The notes under the pieces were generated by a model. That model worked only from the letters and a program-made list of their open reading frames with translations. It searched no databases and was not told the DNA's origin. Positions 63,851 through 64,000 of a DNA stretch of 64,000 nt are shown in pieces. Position 1 is the first letter of the stretch; the number at the start of each line of letters is the position of its first letter. Source of the stretch: HGM04593 sp045647885 (GTDB lineage: Bacteria; Bacteroidota; Bacteroidia; Bacteroidales; Bacteroidaceae); assembly GCA_045647885.1 (NCBI GenBank), contig JAZRMX010000040.1:21192-85191 (forward strand). The letters are read 5' to 3'. The translations under genes and the position numbers were made by a program.

Positions 63851-63947
63851 GTAGTAAAGAAAGGTCCTAACCACGGTCCTGCTCCAATACCCGAAGAGGG
63901 CAAATGGATTAAGGCTAAAGAGGTTGCCGACATTTCAGGTTTCACAC
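63851..63947 (+). other. Second, slightly different copy of part of the TSCPD gene (chimeric insert)
   Basis: 97 nt repeating 63545-63641 with several silent-looking differences (for example CCT GCT CCA ATA versus CCC GCA CCC ATC). It is flanked by adapters on both sides, so it is a read from another strain joined in the assembly rather than a tandem duplication. Confidence 0.85.
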
Positions 63948-64000
63948 AAGTCGGATCGTAGCCATGTCGTTCTGTGAGCCAAGGAGGTGTAAGAGACCCC
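63948..64000. other. Second adapter copy and barcode at the contig end
   Basis: 63948-63989 is again the 42-nt adapter, with sequence errors near its end (AGGTG for AGTTG); TAAGAGACCCC (63990-64000) is the same barcode plus one base. The contig appears to end in concatenated library sequence. Confidence 0.92.

Noticed and set aside
63851..63947. Tandem duplication of the TSCPD gene
   Set aside because: The copy is flanked by sequencing adapters and a barcode, so it is an assembly artefact.

Overview
This 64 kb window is chromosomal DNA from a member of the Bacteroidales. It has Bacteroidetes-type promoters (TTG or TTTG, then 19-20 nt, then TAnnTTTG or the variant TATCTTCG) and short A-rich leaders with no clear Shine-Dalgarno. 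It also has Bacteroidales families: a BspA-like leucine-rich-repeat protein, DUF4251, DUF3298, a Cthe_2159-type lipoprotein, IorAB and a stand-alone HsdR-N nuclease. The right end carries DNBSEQ/MGI library adapters around a second, slightly different copy of one gene, so the source is probably a metagenome-assembled contig. Positions beyond 63766 are not genomic.

Layout. 1-1205: 5' part of a BspA-like surface protein. 1313-6607: lplA-gcvT-gcvH-gcvPA-gcvPB (lipoate attachment and glycine cleavage). 6842-10413: a PI-PLC-like protein, a GH43-like lipoprotein with nagB, and a DUF4251 protein. 10503-20082: housekeeping genes (yebC, pheT, trpS, dnaB, ispE), with what look like the two halves of a TlpA-type thioredoxin protein on either side of trpS-dnaB and in the wrong order. 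20353-34454: MscS channel, ACT protein with PaaK, SDR with ALDH, DUF3298 lipoprotein, rsmG, an MBL hydrolase, holA, an HsdR-N protein, an N-acetylhexosamine-kinase-like protein, IorAB and an omega-amidase-like nitrilase.

34500-42600: a complete type II-C CRISPR-Cas locus. An ATPase gene remnant is followed by a leftward tracrRNA with promoter, antirepeat, nexus and terminator; then cas9 (1217 aa), cas1, cas2, a leader and an array of 32 repeats and 31 spacers. The array records repeated encounters with related elements: two pairs of spacers encode the same peptides with mostly synonymous differences. Another spacer is essentially a tRNA T-arm.

42600-47952: three tandem paralogous AMP-forming acyl ligases. 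48385-55060: a carboxyltransferase-type protein without its biotin lysine, a beta-helix lipoprotein, aspA, a SIMPL protein and a collapsed dockerin-type gene. 55081-63204: a leftward cluster of lipoprotein, Yip1, smpB, metH (no reactivation domain), a Ca2+-type P-ATPase and dedA. 63509-63766: the start of a NifU-like/TSCPD-type gene, cut off by adapter sequence.

The most novel-looking signals are the paired 'same peptide, different codons' spacers and the tRNA-derived spacer in the Cas9 array, the split TlpA protein, and the several conserved-looking enzymes missing a normally essential part.
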